Under the pieces are notes generated by a model. That model was not told the DNA's origin, ran no database searches, and saw nothing but the letters and a program-made list of their open reading frames with translations. DNA of 47,356 nt. Source: an uncultured Clostridia bacterium (lineage in GTDB: Bacteria; Bacillota; Clostridia; TANB77; CAG-508). The stretch is taken from positions 1-47,356 of the forward strand of contig CALYAJ010000008.1 of the NCBI GenBank assembly GCA_944393485.1, given 5' to 3'. A program made the translations under genes and the position numbers. This document shows, in pieces, positions 1-8,288 of the stretch. Positions within the stretch are counted from its first letter, which is position 1. Each line of letters starts with the position of its first letter.

Positions 1-9
1 TGTGTATCA

Positions 10-1359
10 TTAATATATCATTAATGATTTATCGAAGCGTATTTGTATCTTGATTTGAATAAGTTCTATGTTTATGTTTGTTTCAGTTAAATGAGCGTAA
101 AACTTTCGTCGAAATACTTTTACGCTTCCATATTTTTTATTAAATTCTCCACATATATCTGAATGTTCTATTATTTGCATTATTAAGTGTGTTATTTGTA
201 TTATTGTATAGATTACTTTTATTGCTTTTACATCTTTTGAATATATATGTTCTAATTCTATTCCACTTGTTATTTTTTGTTCTCTAAATCCTTGATTTTC
301 TATGTAATCTCTTACTCTTGCACAATATATTATTTTGTATAAATTTTTTCTTGTTATTTCTCTATTTGTAATCCACATCCATTTACCATATTGTTCTGTT
401 TTCTTATTTTTTATTATTTGCCTTATTACATTTACTTTCTTTCCTTTGTAATCTATGTTATTTTCCCATAATGTTAATACTATTTTCTCTTTTGTCTCGA
501 TTATTTCTCTGTTCCCTTCTGACATACTTACTAATGTTAAAAACTCACTCAGTAATGTTGGTATTCTCTTATCTTTCAATACAAATATATATTCTATATT
601 CTCTTTTTCACATAATTCTATTAAGCCTATTGATGGATATAATGAATCTCCTATTATTCTTACCGGTAATCTTGGATATGTTCTCCTAAATCTTGGTAAC
701 ATTCTTTTTGATGCATTCAATTCGCAATCCTGCTTAAGCTCTTCTATACTTTTATTTTTTATTTCTTCTTCTGTTTCATTTTCTTTCTTTTTATCTTCAT
801 TTTTTATCATTTCATTCATTATTGATATTGCCATATTATTTGCTACTAACTTTAGTTCTAACATTGATAAGTACCATGTTGTTTTTCCTTCTTTTGTTTC
901 TTTTAACCACTCTTTACTTATTTCATAGTGGGCTTTTTGAAACCTTGTTGCATCTAATACTAAATTATATTTTCCTAATATTTTTGAGTCTTCATATGTC
1001 TTATTTCTTATCATTTGATAATTTATTTTATATTGTAATTTTTCTATTTCTTCTTTTTCTATTCTTGAAAATACATTTGTATATATTTCTGCATCTGGTA
1101 TACTTTCTACTTTTTCTTGTATTATCTTGCTCATATTTTCCAGATATTTTGTGTTTTCAAATGCTGTTTCTGTAAATCTTTGTGATTTTCCTTCACTTAA
1201 AAACATCAGCATTTCTGACATAATCAAATACCTCATTGAGTAATCATGCCTTTTCCTTGGTTCACTTATTTCATCTATATACTTTAGTAATTCTGGTACA
1301 TAGTGAAATATTGTTTTCGCAAATACTTCTGTTGTATTTTTAGAAAATTCCTTTTTCAT
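10..1359 (-). CDS. DDE transposase of an insertion sequence
   Basis: Probable transposase that cuts and joins the ends of an insertion sequence. Candidate acidic catalytic residues, numbered from the chosen start, are an Asp in LVLDATRF (about residue 136), an Asp in IIGDSLYP (about 238) and a Glu in YIENQGFREQK (about 354). The last block, followed by GIELEH, is typical of DDE transposases related to IS4-like families in Clostridia. The Met at 1359 follows a GGTGG-type ribosome site; an in-frame Met ten codons earlier (1389) is also possible. The reading frame is about 449 residues and looks intact, with a stop at 10-12. The far end of the element lies outside the window, so its terminal repeats and target duplication cannot be checked. 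The exact IS family is inferred, not certain. Confidence 0.8.
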   Translation of the reverse strand: MKKEFSKNTTEVFAKTIFHYVPELLKYIDEISEPRKRHDYSMRYLIMSEMLMFLSEGKSQRFTETAFENTKYLENMSKIIQEKVESIPDAEIYTNVFSRIEKEEIEKLQYKINYQMIRNKTYEDSKILGKYNLVLDATRFQKAHYEISKEWLKETKEGKTTWYLSMLELKLVANNMAISIMNEMIKNEDKKKENETEEEIKNKSIEELKQDCELNASKRMLPRFRRTYPRLPVRIIGDSLYPSIGLIELCEKENIEYIFVLKDKRIPTLLSEFLTLVSMSEGNREIIETKEKIVLTLWENNIDYKGKKVNVIRQIIKNKKTEQYGKWMWITNREITRKNLYKIIYCARVRDYIENQGFREQKITSGIELEHIYSKDVKAIKVIYTIIQITHLIMQIIEHSDICGEFNKKYGSVKVFRRKFYAHLTETNINIELIQIKIQIRFDKSLMIY

Positions 1360-1430
1360 ACATACCACCATCCTTTGTATATTTTTCATCTATATTTTAT
1401 CATATTTGTGCGAAAAAATATTTTAAAAAA

Positions 1431-1470
1431 AAAAAACATAGCATTTTTTCTTCATTTTGCTATGTTTTTT
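1431..1470. terminator. Hairpin flanking the insertion sequence
   Basis: A 13-bp perfect inverted repeat (AAAAAACATAGCA at 1431-1443 with its complement at 1458-1470) encloses a 14-nt T-rich loop. It has A and T runs on both sides, so it could terminate transcription in either direction. It sits just upstream of the transposase start, where many insertion sequences carry a hairpin that blocks read-in transcription. It could equally be part of the element's end. Confidence 0.5.
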
Positions 1471-1542
1471 TCTTTCCTTATTTTTTATTCGTCATTACTG
1501 AAGTCGAATTCACACTTTTTTGAATTTTTCCTTAGAAACACC

Positions 1543-1571
1543 TTGACTTTTTAAGATTCTTGTATTAAAAT
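1543..1571 (+). promoter_or_regulatory. Sigma-A promoter for rplM-rpsI
   Basis: TTGACT at 1543-1548 and TAAAAT at 1566-1571 are separated by 17 bp. The predicted transcript starts near 1578 and has a leader of about 125 nt before rplM. Confidence 0.65.
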
Positions 1572-1616
1572 TATTATGCTAATTTTATGAATTAGCTTTT
1601 AAATTAGTCAATAAGT

Positions 1617-1675
1617 AATAATTATATAAGCCTCTCCCCGGTAGTTTATATATTTAAAGCTTATTATATAAATTA
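1617..1675 (+). promoter_or_regulatory. Structured rplM leader, possible L13 leader
   Basis: Between the promoter and the rplM ribosome site, TATATAA (1623-1629) can pair with TTATATA (1646-1652). The loop is C-rich and contains CCTCTCCCCGG, which stands out in this AT-rich DNA. A second pairing between the left flank and GCTTATTATATAA (1659-1671) would compete with it. Position and shape fit the L13 autoregulatory leader known in Firmicutes. A covariance-model match is needed to confirm this. Confidence 0.5.
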
Positions 1676-1703
1676 AAAATTTTGAATGGAGGGTAATTTT
1701 ACC

Positions 1704-2138
1704 ATGAATAATACTACATATAGTGTAAAAGGAAAAGAAATCGAAAGTAAATGGTATATTTTAGATGCAGCAAATAAACCAGTTGGTAGAGTTGCAACAG
1801 AGGCTGCAAAATTATTAAGAGGAAAACACAAACCAACTTATACACCAAACTTAGATGTTGGAGATCATGTAATTATAATAAACTGTTCTGAAGCAACATT
1901 TACAGGAAAAAAATTAGATCAAAAATTCTATAGACGTCATTCTGGATATCCAGGAGGATTAAAAGAAACTTCAGCAAGAAATATGATGGCTACAAGACCT
2001 GAAAGAGCAATGATGATTGCTGTTAAAGGAATGCTTCCACATAATTCTTTAGGAAGAAAAATGTTAACAAAATTAAGAGTATATGCTGGTAGTGAACATG
2101 AAAACATGGCACAAAAACCAGAAATATGGAATTTCTAA
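1704..2138 (+). CDS. rplM: 50S ribosomal protein L13
   Basis: Large-subunit ribosomal protein L13, which binds 23S rRNA early in 50S assembly. The start at 1704 is chosen because GGAGGG (1688-1693) lies ten bases before it. The upstream in-frame ATG at 1686 overlaps that ribosome site and would add six residues. The 144-residue product has the family hallmarks [15 protein letters not shown] near the N terminus and a central RNA-binding region around GDHVIIINC and RHSGYPGG. It is the first gene of the rplM-rpsI operon, 39 bp ahead of rpsI, and is transcribed opposite to most of the window. In Bacillus-type Firmicutes L13 represses its own operon through the leader; that is inferred here from the upstream fold. 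Confidence 0.97.
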   Translation: MNNTTYSVKGKEIESKWYILDAANKPVGRVATEAAKLLRGKHKPTYTPNLDVGDHVIIINCSEATFTGKKLDQKFYRRHSGYPGGLKETSARNMMATRPERAMMIAVKGMLPHNSLGRKMLTKLRVYAGSEHENMAQKPEIWNF

Positions 2139-2177
2139 TATAGGATTATATCCAAAAAATTAAGGAGGAATTTTTAA

Positions 2178-2582
2178 ATGGCAAAGGCAGGAGAAAAAAT
2201 AATGTTCTATGGAACAGGTAGAAGAAAAAATGCAATAGCTAGAGTTAGATTAGTTGAAGGAAAAGGAAATATAACAGTAAATGGAAAAAATTTAGATGAA
2301 TATTTTGGTTTAGAAACATTAAAATATATTGTAAAACAACCTTTAAACGTAACAAATACAGCAGATAAATTTGATGTTATTTGTAAAGTTCAAGGTGGAG
2401 GATTTACAGGTCAAGCAGGAGCTATAAGACATGGTATAGCTAGATCTTTAAATGAAGCTAACTCAGAATACAGACCAGTATTAAAATCTAATGGATTCTT
2501 AACAAGAGATCCACGTATGAAAGAAAGAAAGAAATATGGTCTTAAAAAAGCTAGAAAAGCACCACAATTCTCAAAGAGATAA
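2178..2582 (+). CDS. rpsI: 30S ribosomal protein S9
   Basis: Small-subunit ribosomal protein S9, whose C-terminal tail reaches the P-site tRNA. The 134-residue product shows [16 protein letters not shown] at the N terminus, the [19 protein letters not shown] block in the middle, and the conserved basic tail ending in FSKR. TAAGGAGG lies nine bases before the ATG. It follows rplM closely and is followed directly by a strong terminator, so the two form a complete two-gene operon. Length and motifs are normal for the family. Confidence 0.98.
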   Translation: MAKAGEKIMFYGTGRRKNAIARVRLVEGKGNITVNGKNLDEYFGLETLKYIVKQPLNVTNTADKFDVICKVQGGGFTGQAGAIRHGIARSLNEANSEYRPVLKSNGFLTRDPRMKERKKYGLKKARKAPQFSKR

Positions 2583-2589
2583 TATATAC

Positions 2590-2622
2590 AAAAAAACGGA
2601 AGTATCTATACTTCCGTTTTTT
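2590..2622. terminator. Bidirectional terminator after rpsI
   Basis: ACGGAAGTA (2596-2604) and TACTTCCGT (2609-2617) form a 9-bp stem with a TCTA loop. An A run lies on the left and a T run on the right. It ends the rpsI transcript on the plus strand and the convergent zinc-ribbon gene (stop at 2634) on the minus strand. Confidence 0.85.
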
Positions 2623-2633
2623 ATTTTTAAATT

Positions 2634-3245
2634 TTAGATTAGACTTTTTAAAGTTTCTAAATTTTCACCATATAAAACAGTATTATCATCTTTCAAAAAA
2701 ACATATAATCCATTATTATAAACCTTACTTTCAACTGTTATAGTATAATTAGGTGCAAATGAAGTTTTAGTAGTATGCACATCTATTAATCCATCTTTAA
2801 CTTTTGAATTTATGTGATATATATTGTGATTATTATAATTTTCTACGAATTCTATGTCTAGCATATCTTCTGTAATTGTTACAAGTTTAGCATGACTGGT
2901 ATCTACTTTCCAATTATATTGATTAGAATTAGCTATATGATTCTTTGCACCACCATTATATTCTTCTGTATTATCAGCATTGAATTTATATACAAAATTT
3001 GTTTTTACTTTTTGCATTTCTTCATTTTGTTGCTGGCTACTTGAATCATTTAATTTTCCATTACTATCTGCATTCTTATTATTTATAAATATTAAAGCAG
3101 AAATAATTATTCCCATCAATATTATTATAACTACTATTATTACTTTAATATGATTTCTTTTTAAATCATCATTAATTTTATTTCCGCATTTGCCACAATA
3201 TTTGTCTCCCTTTTTTATTTCATTTCCACATTTACTACAAAACAT
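2634..3245 (-). CDS. Zinc-ribbon single-pass membrane protein, function unknown
   Basis: A 203-residue protein beginning with a short zinc ribbon: Cys3-x2-Cys6 and Cys17-x2-Cys20, the four-cysteine knuckle common at the start of Firmicutes membrane proteins. A transmembrane helix follows at about residues 33-55, then a low-complexity Ser/Gln linker and a C-terminal domain of about 120 residues with many Asn and Tyr and no recognised motif. The likely topology is zinc ribbon inside and C-terminal domain outside. It lies 99 bp after a gene with the same N-terminal layout (3345-4277). The two C-terminal domains do not look alike, so the pair may share localisation rather than activity. I do not recognise the extracellular domain. 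Confidence 0.8.
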   Translation of the reverse strand: MFCSKCGNEIKKGDKYCGKCGNKINDDLKRNHIKVIIVVIIILMGIIISALIFINNKNADSNGKLNDSSSQQQNEEMQKVKTNFVYKFNADNTEEYNGGAKNHIANSNQYNWKVDTSHAKLVTITEDMLDIEFVENYNNHNIYHINSKVKDGLIDVHTTKTSFAPNYTITVESKVYNNGLYVFLKDDNTVLYGENLETLKSLI

Positions 3246-3344
3246 TTTAATATCTCCTTGCTTTAATTTATATTTAAACTACTTTATCAAATCTTATATC
3301 TCTATTGTAAACAATATAACTAAAATTTAGTATTTAATTATTTT

Positions 3345-4277
3345 TTAGTCTTCATCATAAGGAAGTTCTTCTTCTGGTTTATATAATTCTATTTTTTCTC
3401 CAAAATTTTCTGAATTTGTATCTACTGTATCTTCTTTTATTGCAAATTTGTTATTATTATATATAACATCATATACTTGCTGTTTTCCCCCATTTTCAGT
3501 ATACACTAACTTTAATTTATTTTCAGTATAAACATCTCCTTCATATAAAACTCCTTGTGCTCCTTCTCCAAGTTTAATTGCTTTATTGTTATTATATGTA
3601 TAAAATTCCGTAACTGCTTCCGCTCTTGATTTTCCATGCGAAAGTATCAATTCAGTTATACCATCATTATTAATATCTACTACTCCATATTCTATTCCAA
3701 GACCATTTTTTTCTTCTGAATTATTTAATAATTGATTAATTATTTTCTTGTATTCATTATTTATATAAAATCCTTTTATTATTTTATATACTTGGTCATT
3801 ATTACCTAATTCTTCATAAATCTTATCTATTTCTGATTTTTTCGCTTTTATTGATACTACAAATTTATTACTGTCTTTATAACTAATATCAGGAGTATTT
3901 ATAAATTCTCCATATTGACTACACAAATTACAAAATCCTCTATATGTATTAGCAAAATCTATTGATATAATCGTTAAAATTGTTTCATCATTATTATTAC
4001 TTTCTACATTATATTGAGTACTATTAGCTATTTCTGTACTAATACTATTTGATAGCACTTGTGAATTATCACTATTTTTTTTATTTTTATATAAAAAAAT
4101 AATTATAATTGCTAAAATTATCAATATTATCAATATAAAGAAAACAATACTAATCTTCTGCCATTTTTTTAATTTTCGTTTTCCATTATTTTGATTTCTT
4201 TCCTTTATCTTTTTACCACAATTTGTACAATATAAATCTCCTTCTTTTATTTCACTTCCACATTTAGTACAAAACAC
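3345..4277 (-). CDS. Zinc-ribbon membrane protein with a calcium-loop-like motif
   Basis: A 310-residue protein starting at a GTG preceded by AAGGAG. It has a zinc ribbon (Cys3, Cys6, Cys17, Cys20), a basic stretch, one transmembrane helix at about residues 42-63 and a long probably extracellular part. Residues 201-210 read DINNDGITEL, the spacing of calcium-binding loops in FG-GAP/EF-hand-like extracellular modules. The final 60 residues are acidic. A region of about 60 residues near 100-165 (SIDFANTY to KIYEELGN) may be a separate small fold. It may be cotranscribed with the next zinc-ribbon gene downstream. Function is unknown. Confidence 0.8.
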   Translation of the reverse strand: MFCTKCGSEIKEGDLYCTNCGKKIKERNQNNGKRKLKKWQKISIVFFILIILIILAIIIIFLYKNKKNSDNSQVLSNSISTEIANSTQYNVESNNNDETILTIISIDFANTYRGFCNLCSQYGEFINTPDISYKDSNKFVVSIKAKKSEIDKIYEELGNNDQVYKIIKGFYINNEYKKIINQLLNNSEEKNGLGIEYGVVDINNDGITELILSHGKSRAEAVTEFYTYNNNKAIKLGEGAQGVLYEGDVYTENKLKLVYTENGGKQQVYDVIYNNNKFAIKEDTVDTNSENFGEKIELYKPEEELPYDED

Positions 4278-4301
4278 TTTATTACATCTCCTTTTATACT
4301 A

Positions 4302-4456
4302 CGAACAGAGGGAACTTCGTTTACACTAAACACTAATTTTAAATTAATACTTTTTATAAAGATGTTGTTTTTAAGTTTCCACCTATCTCTAGGCAACCCT
4401 TTTCTTTAATGTTCGTTGTTCTCGTCCAATATCCTTCTCTATTTCTAAGTTTGGAC
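4302..4456 (-). other. Intergenic stretch with several small hairpins, possible structured leader
   Basis: The 483-bp gap at 4278-4760 has no credible gene. In its left half, read on the minus strand toward the zinc-ribbon gene, there are: GTCCAA/TTGGAC ends at 4451-4456 and 4424-4429; a CCTA-GAGA-TAGG hairpin with a GNRA tetraloop (4382-4393) enclosed by GTTG (4394-4397) and CAAC (4364-4367); GTTTAGTGTAAAC (4319-4331); and CGAA/TTCG ends at 4302-4319, just before the start codon. This could be a folded 5' leader or a decayed element. It matches no riboswitch that I recognise. The right half, 4457-4687, shows nothing clear. Confidence 0.3.
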
Positions 4457-4687
4457 TATAGATTTTTTTATATATTCTTAATATATTTATACTTCCGTTT
4501 CCTATACAAAAAAACTAAATATAACAACTTTTGATAATTTTATCTAAATTGTACTTTTTTTACTTAAAGAGTATATCATTACCATTTTTATTTGTCTATT
4601 AATTTTCATGCATTATAATTATATTTTTCCAAAAATATATACAAAATTGTAAAGTGTTCTCGAAAAAGCATAAATATTTGTTAACGT

Positions 4688-4718
4688 AAAAAATTGCACA
4701 GCAATTTTTCTGTGCAAT
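4688..4718 (-). terminator. Terminator after the AIM24-family gene
   Basis: On the minus strand ATTGCACAG (4718-4710) pairs with CTGTGCAAT (4701-4693) across an 8-nt loop and is followed by a run of six T. It lies 40 bp after the stop of the gene at 4761. Confidence 0.85.
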
Positions 4719-4760
4719 ATATTTTTTAATGTATAGGAATCCTATAATTTAAAAACATAA

Positions 4761-5555
4761 TTATTTTGATATTGAAGTAGCTGATGCAGTTGTTAAATTT
4801 CTTACAGGCGCCATTAAAACCTTACCTGTACCTCTATAAACATTTACCAATCCTTCTCCTGAAACAGCTGAGCCTATTAAACTTTTTGTTGATTTTTCAA
4901 CAGTAAAGTCTAATCCTTTTGACCAAGCTACAGCAAAGTTTCCATCTATCCTTAATACATCATTTTGCAATTCTACTTCTACTAATTCTTCTCTTGGAAC
5001 TGGTGATTCTAATGCAACAAATCCACTTCCTGAAAGACTTAAATTAAATAAACCTTCATTTCCTAAAACTGCTGATGATAAATTACTACGCATAACAACA
5101 TTTTGTTGAATTTTAGATTCACATGCTAAAAATAATCCATCATCTAAAACTATTCCACCATCCCATGTAGATAAATCCTCTAATAGGATGTGTTTATATG
5201 TAGGTTCCAATACTAAAGTTCCTGTTCCTTTATATTTTGGTTTTACAGAACTCTCTTTTGTAACACTTCCTTTTATAGCTTTTCCTAAAAAGTCTCCTAC
5301 GCCTTTTACATCTGCAACTGATTCTACATTTCCAACAGACCATTGCATAGCACCAGAACTTATTGTGTACTCATTATTTTCCAATTCTATTAATAGTTGT
5401 CTCTTTCTTACATTCATCCTAGAACAATAGTAAGCAGTTATTGCTGTTCCTGGCATTACACTTAAATCAGACATATATTCTATAACCTTCATTCCAGCTT
5501 TTGCATCTGCTATACGAATATCATCGTTATCTTGTAGATTATTAATTTTATACAT
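4761..5555 (-). CDS. AIM24 / TIGR00266 family protein
   Basis: A 264-residue soluble beta-rich protein of the AIM24 family. The mitochondrial member is linked to respiratory complex and membrane organisation; bacterial members have no settled function. Family features seen are the N-terminal VMPGTAITAYY and ISSGAMQWSVG segments, a central GTGTLVLEPTYKHI strand, and the C-terminal pattern of repeated Gly-rich turns ending in GEGLVNVYRGTGKVLMAP. There is no signal peptide or transmembrane segment. It has its own consensus promoter (5585-5613), an AAGGAGG ribosome site and its own terminator, so it is probably a single-gene unit. The neighbouring transglutaminase-like gene runs in the same direction, but nothing else links the two. 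Confidence 0.85.
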   Translation of the reverse strand: MYKINNLQDNDDIRIADAKAGMKVIEYMSDLSVMPGTAITAYYCSRMNVRKRQLLIELENNEYTISSGAMQWSVGNVESVADVKGVGDFLGKAIKGSVTKESSVKPKYKGTGTLVLEPTYKHILLEDLSTWDGGIVLDDGLFLACESKIQQNVVMRSNLSSAVLGNEGLFNLSLSGSGFVALESPVPREELVEVELQNDVLRIDGNFAVAWSKGLDFTVEKSTKSLIGSAVSGEGLVNVYRGTGKVLMAPVRNLTTASATSISK

Positions 5556-5584
5556 ATCTTTTCCTCCTTAATTAGTATGAAAAA

Positions 5585-5613
5585 ATTATATATATAATAT
5601 TTTATATTGTCAA
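5585..5613 (-). promoter_or_regulatory. Sigma-A promoter for the AIM24-family gene
   Basis: On the minus strand a perfect TTGACA (5613-5608) and a perfect TATAAT (5590-5585) are 17 bp apart, about 30 bp before the start codon. Such a full match predicts strong constitutive expression. Confidence 0.8.
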
Positions 5614-5633
5614 TTTAAACTTATAAAATAAAT

Positions 5634-6275
5634 TCATTCACGCATTTTATCTACAAAATCTCTTTTATCTAGCATATTCCAAACTTCATTTTGTAATTTA
5701 TTAATATTTTGAATACAATCAATTTTTATTCCATTTAATTCTATATTACTATAATCATCTGTATATGCATAAGCATATCTTCTTTTACTTATATTTCTGT
5801 TTTCTAAATTTAAAACACTTAATCTTACATCTCTTATATCTTTTACAGGAGCATCTGTATCAATTAATATCCATTTTCCTCTTTTTTCTGTATCTACTAA
5901 ATATGATGCCACATAAAAATGTCCATCTCTTCCAGTATCTTTATTTATTGTTAAAATTTGCATTGTAGGAATTCCTTTATACCTTGCAATTGAAGTAAAT
6001 AAAGTACTACTATCACAACAGCCTGTTCTTTCTTTAGATTCTAATATTTCTGCTGAACTCCTTTTAAACTTTCTTTCATCTTTATCATTATGAATTCGCA
6101 CGGTATTTTGATTAATCCATAATAATATTTTTCTTACAGTTAAACCATCTGTAGGCTCATTAATGCTATTTGCTATTTCAATTATTTTTTTATTACAATT
6201 AGTTCTATTTCCAAATTGTAAATATTTATTTTTATCATCAAATTCTGGTTTGCATATTAATCCTTCTTTTATCAC
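5634..6275 (-). CDS. Transglutaminase-like (papain-fold) cysteine peptidase family protein
   Basis: A 213-residue protein with the transglutaminase-like catalytic arrangement: Cys86 or Cys87 in RTGCCDSSTLF, His119 in GRDGHFYVAS and Asp139 in WILIDTDAP. Bacterial members are usually cysteine proteases or amidases rather than true cross-linking enzymes. No signal peptide is visible, so it is probably cytoplasmic. The start is a GTG preceded by AGAGGTG at suitable spacing. It sits alone between the GH13 terminator and the AIM24 promoter. Two consecutive cysteines at the active site make the nucleophile ambiguous; by alignment with the family pattern (GxCxd) the second (Cys87) is slightly favoured. 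The substrate cannot be inferred. Confidence 0.8.
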   Translation of the reverse strand: MIKEGLICKPEFDDKNKYLQFGNRTNCNKKIIEIANSINEPTDGLTVRKILLWINQNTVRIHNDKDERKFKRSSAEILESKERTGCCDSSTLFTSIARYKGIPTMQILTINKDTGRDGHFYVASYLVDTEKRGKWILIDTDAPVKDIRDVRLSVLNLENRNISKRRYAYAYTDDYSNIELNGIKIDCIQNINKLQNEVWNMLDKRDFVDKMRE

Positions 6276-6294
6276 TATAACACACCTCTTATTT

Positions 6295-6322
6295 ATTATA
6301 TCATACAGAAAACCAGTTGCAA
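6295..6322 (-). promoter_or_regulatory. Possible promoter for the transglutaminase-like gene, inside the upstream terminator
   Basis: On the minus strand TTGCAA (6322-6317) and TATAAT (6300-6295) are 16 bp apart. The -35 box lies in the 3' arm of the GH13 terminator hairpin. The predicted transcript would begin almost at the ribosome site, giving a very short leader. Confidence 0.4.
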
Positions 6323-6343
6323 GTTATAAACTTGCAACTGGTT
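6307..6343 (-). terminator. Terminator after the GH13 gene
   Basis: A perfect 15-bp stem (AACCAGTTGCAAGTT at 6311-6325 with its complement at 6329-6343) has a 3-nt loop and is followed on the minus strand by TTTTC. It begins 24 bp after the GH13 stop. The U tract is short, but the stem is very stable. Confidence 0.8.
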
Positions 6344-6366
6344 AGTTTAGTGAAAGAAGGTTTTAA

Positions 6367-8193
6367 TTATGCTACTAATATAGCAATCGCTCCTTTTGAG
6401 TGAATTACTTTATCTTTGGCGTTATATTCAGATGAACCAATTACTTTTCCATCGAATTCAACAACCATATCATCCTCTCCATCGTTAAGTATTATAATTA
6501 TTTTTTTGTCACCTTTAGCCAACTCATATATCCATTTGTCTGGTGTTAATTCCTTAACCTCTGGAATATCTACAGCACGTAAATATTCTTGATATTTATG
6601 ACGTAATTTAATAACTTTTCTTACATATTTCGTCGTATCTTTATCCCTTCTTCGCCAAGGCATTGACTTTCTATTAGATAAATTACCATACCCTTGAATA
6701 CCTGCTTCATCTCCGTAGAAAATAGTGAAAATTCCTGGCCAAAATGCTAAAATAAAATCTTCTAACTTAAGTAATTTTTTAGCCCTTTTATACACATCTC
6801 TTGGTAATGTATATTCTTGTTGCCACTTTTGATCATCTTCAAATACTTTTTTTAGTTTCCAGGGCCATTCTCTTCTTTTATCTCCCTTCTCTAAGAAAAC
6901 TCCTTCATTAGCATAAAGATTTATTTGACGGCTAATATCGTGAGTAGAGGTAAAGTTCATTGATGTATGAATAGTTCCTTCTGGAAATTCGTGCAATTCC
7001 TCATTGATTTTTTCTCGAAGATATACATCATCATTTAAATTAATATAATCCATTAGTGGCGCTTTAAAAAAATAATTCATTGCAGAATGAGCACTTTTAC
7101 CATCTAAAATGTAGTTTCTGTTCATTCTAAATGGATTCTTCCAAACCTCAAGTATCATTAAAAAGTCTGGCTTATTGCGCCTACATGCTTCTGCCATAAG
7201 ATTAATAAAATAATCTGTAAGGTCATCAGCAACATCAATTCTAAGTCCATCAATGCCTAATGAAAACAGCCAATCAATTACTCCTCCTATACCACAAATG
7301 TATTCTTGGTATTCTTTAGAATCTTTATCTAACACAACTTCATCTTCAATTCCCCACCAATAATCAAATATTATTTTTCCATCCTCTATTTCAACTTTAA
7401 AAAATGGAAAATATTTGGATTGTGGTCCCTGATATGCACCTGGCTCTTTAAATTTTCCAGATTTATTATAATAGACACTATCTTTTCCAACATGGTTAAA
7501 TGATACATCTACTATAATCTTCATACCTTTTTGATGAACGGCATTGCATAGATCTTTAAAATCTATTTCTCCACCAAAAAATGGATCAATTATTCTAAAG
7601 TTTTCTGCATCATATTTATGGTTAGAATCACTAATAAATATTGGATTTAGATAAATAATATCTATACCTAATCTCTTTAAATAGCGTAATCTTTTTTTTA
7701 TTCCTTTAAAATTTCCACCATATGAATCATGTGCCCAATCACCATTTTTATCAGGTCCTACAATTGGTGGTTCATACCAATTTTTGTGAATAGTACGTGT
7801 TCCAAATTCATGAATTGGTACACTATAATCTCTACAGAATCTGTCTGGGAAAATTTGATACATTACTGCATCCCTTGCCCAGTCAGGCACCTTAAAACTT
7901 ACAGACATTTTTTCTTCATCAGATTCATGGTATTTTGTCCATTCAGACATAAAAGAAAACTTATATTTGTAAATTGCGCATCTTTCGAGATAAGTTACTT
8001 TTTCAAAATAAGCATATTCATCATCTTGTCCTTTATAATCTAAATGTACATAATTTTCTTTCATTCCAAAAATCCGGACTTTTACATCATCTATCCAACC
8101 GTATATTGTCATGCTAATACGTGCACTAAATTTAACTTCTGCTCCTTTTTCTCCTTCATTAAACTTTTTTGCACTACAGTAGAATCCTTCCAT
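6367..8193 (-). CDS. Intracellular GH13 alpha-glucan hydrolase (neopullulanase / cyclomaltodextrinase type)
   Basis: A 608-residue glycoside hydrolase family 13 enzyme. An N-terminal beta domain of about 105 residues resembles CBM34. The barrel follows, opening with RDAVMYQIFPDRF. The four family regions are present: DVSFNH (229-234), GLRIDVADD with nucleophile Asp320, ILEVW with acid/base Glu349, and FTSTHD with Asp419. A short beta domain ends the protein. With no signal peptide it should hydrolyse imported maltodextrins, cyclodextrins or pullulan fragments in the cytoplasm. The start at 8193 follows AAGGAGGGAGG; an in-frame Met at 8235 has no such site. A promoter and a terminator bracket it, so it is a single-gene unit. 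Exact specificity within the family is inferred. Confidence 0.93.
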   Translation of the reverse strand: MEGFYCSAKKFNEGEKGAEVKFSARISMTIYGWIDDVKVRIFGMKENYVHLDYKGQDDEYAYFEKVTYLERCAIYKYKFSFMSEWTKYHESDEEKMSVSFKVPDWARDAVMYQIFPDRFCRDYSVPIHEFGTRTIHKNWYEPPIVGPDKNGDWAHDSYGGNFKGIKKRLRYLKRLGIDIIYLNPIFISDSNHKYDAENFRIIDPFFGGEIDFKDLCNAVHQKGMKIIVDVSFNHVGKDSVYYNKSGKFKEPGAYQGPQSKYFPFFKVEIEDGKIIFDYWWGIEDEVVLDKDSKEYQEYICGIGGVIDWLFSLGIDGLRIDVADDLTDYFINLMAEACRRNKPDFLMILEVWKNPFRMNRNYILDGKSAHSAMNYFFKAPLMDYINLNDDVYLREKINEELHEFPEGTIHTSMNFTSTHDISRQINLYANEGVFLEKGDKRREWPWKLKKVFEDDQKWQQEYTLPRDVYKRAKKLLKLEDFILAFWPGIFTIFYGDEAGIQGYGNLSNRKSMPWRRRDKDTTKYVRKVIKLRHKYQEYLRAVDIPEVKELTPDKWIYELAKGDKKIIIILNDGEDDMVVEFDGKVIGSSEYNAKDKVIHSKGAIAILVA

Positions 8194-8254
8194 AGTATTC
8201 TCCTCCCTCCTTAATTTAAGGAAAAAACTATTCAACTCCTTTCACTTAATCTGT

Positions 8255-8283
8255 ACTTTATTATTTTAAATTCGTTTTGTCAA
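8255..8283 (-). promoter_or_regulatory. Promoter for the GH13 gene
   Basis: On the minus strand TTGACA (8283-8278) and TAAAGT (8260-8255) are 17 bp apart, directly after the yraN stop. No separate terminator is visible for the upstream comM-dprA-yraN unit, so read-through is possible. A short palindrome (CCTTAAATTAAGG) overlaps the upstream edge of the ribosome site. Confidence 0.6.
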
Positions 8284-8288
8284 ACTTC

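Noticed and set aside
4290..4480. T-box or known riboswitch upstream of the zinc-ribbon gene
   Set aside because: No T-box sequence (AGGGTGGNACCGCG), no specifier loop and no riboswitch core that I can recognise; left as an unexplained structured gap.
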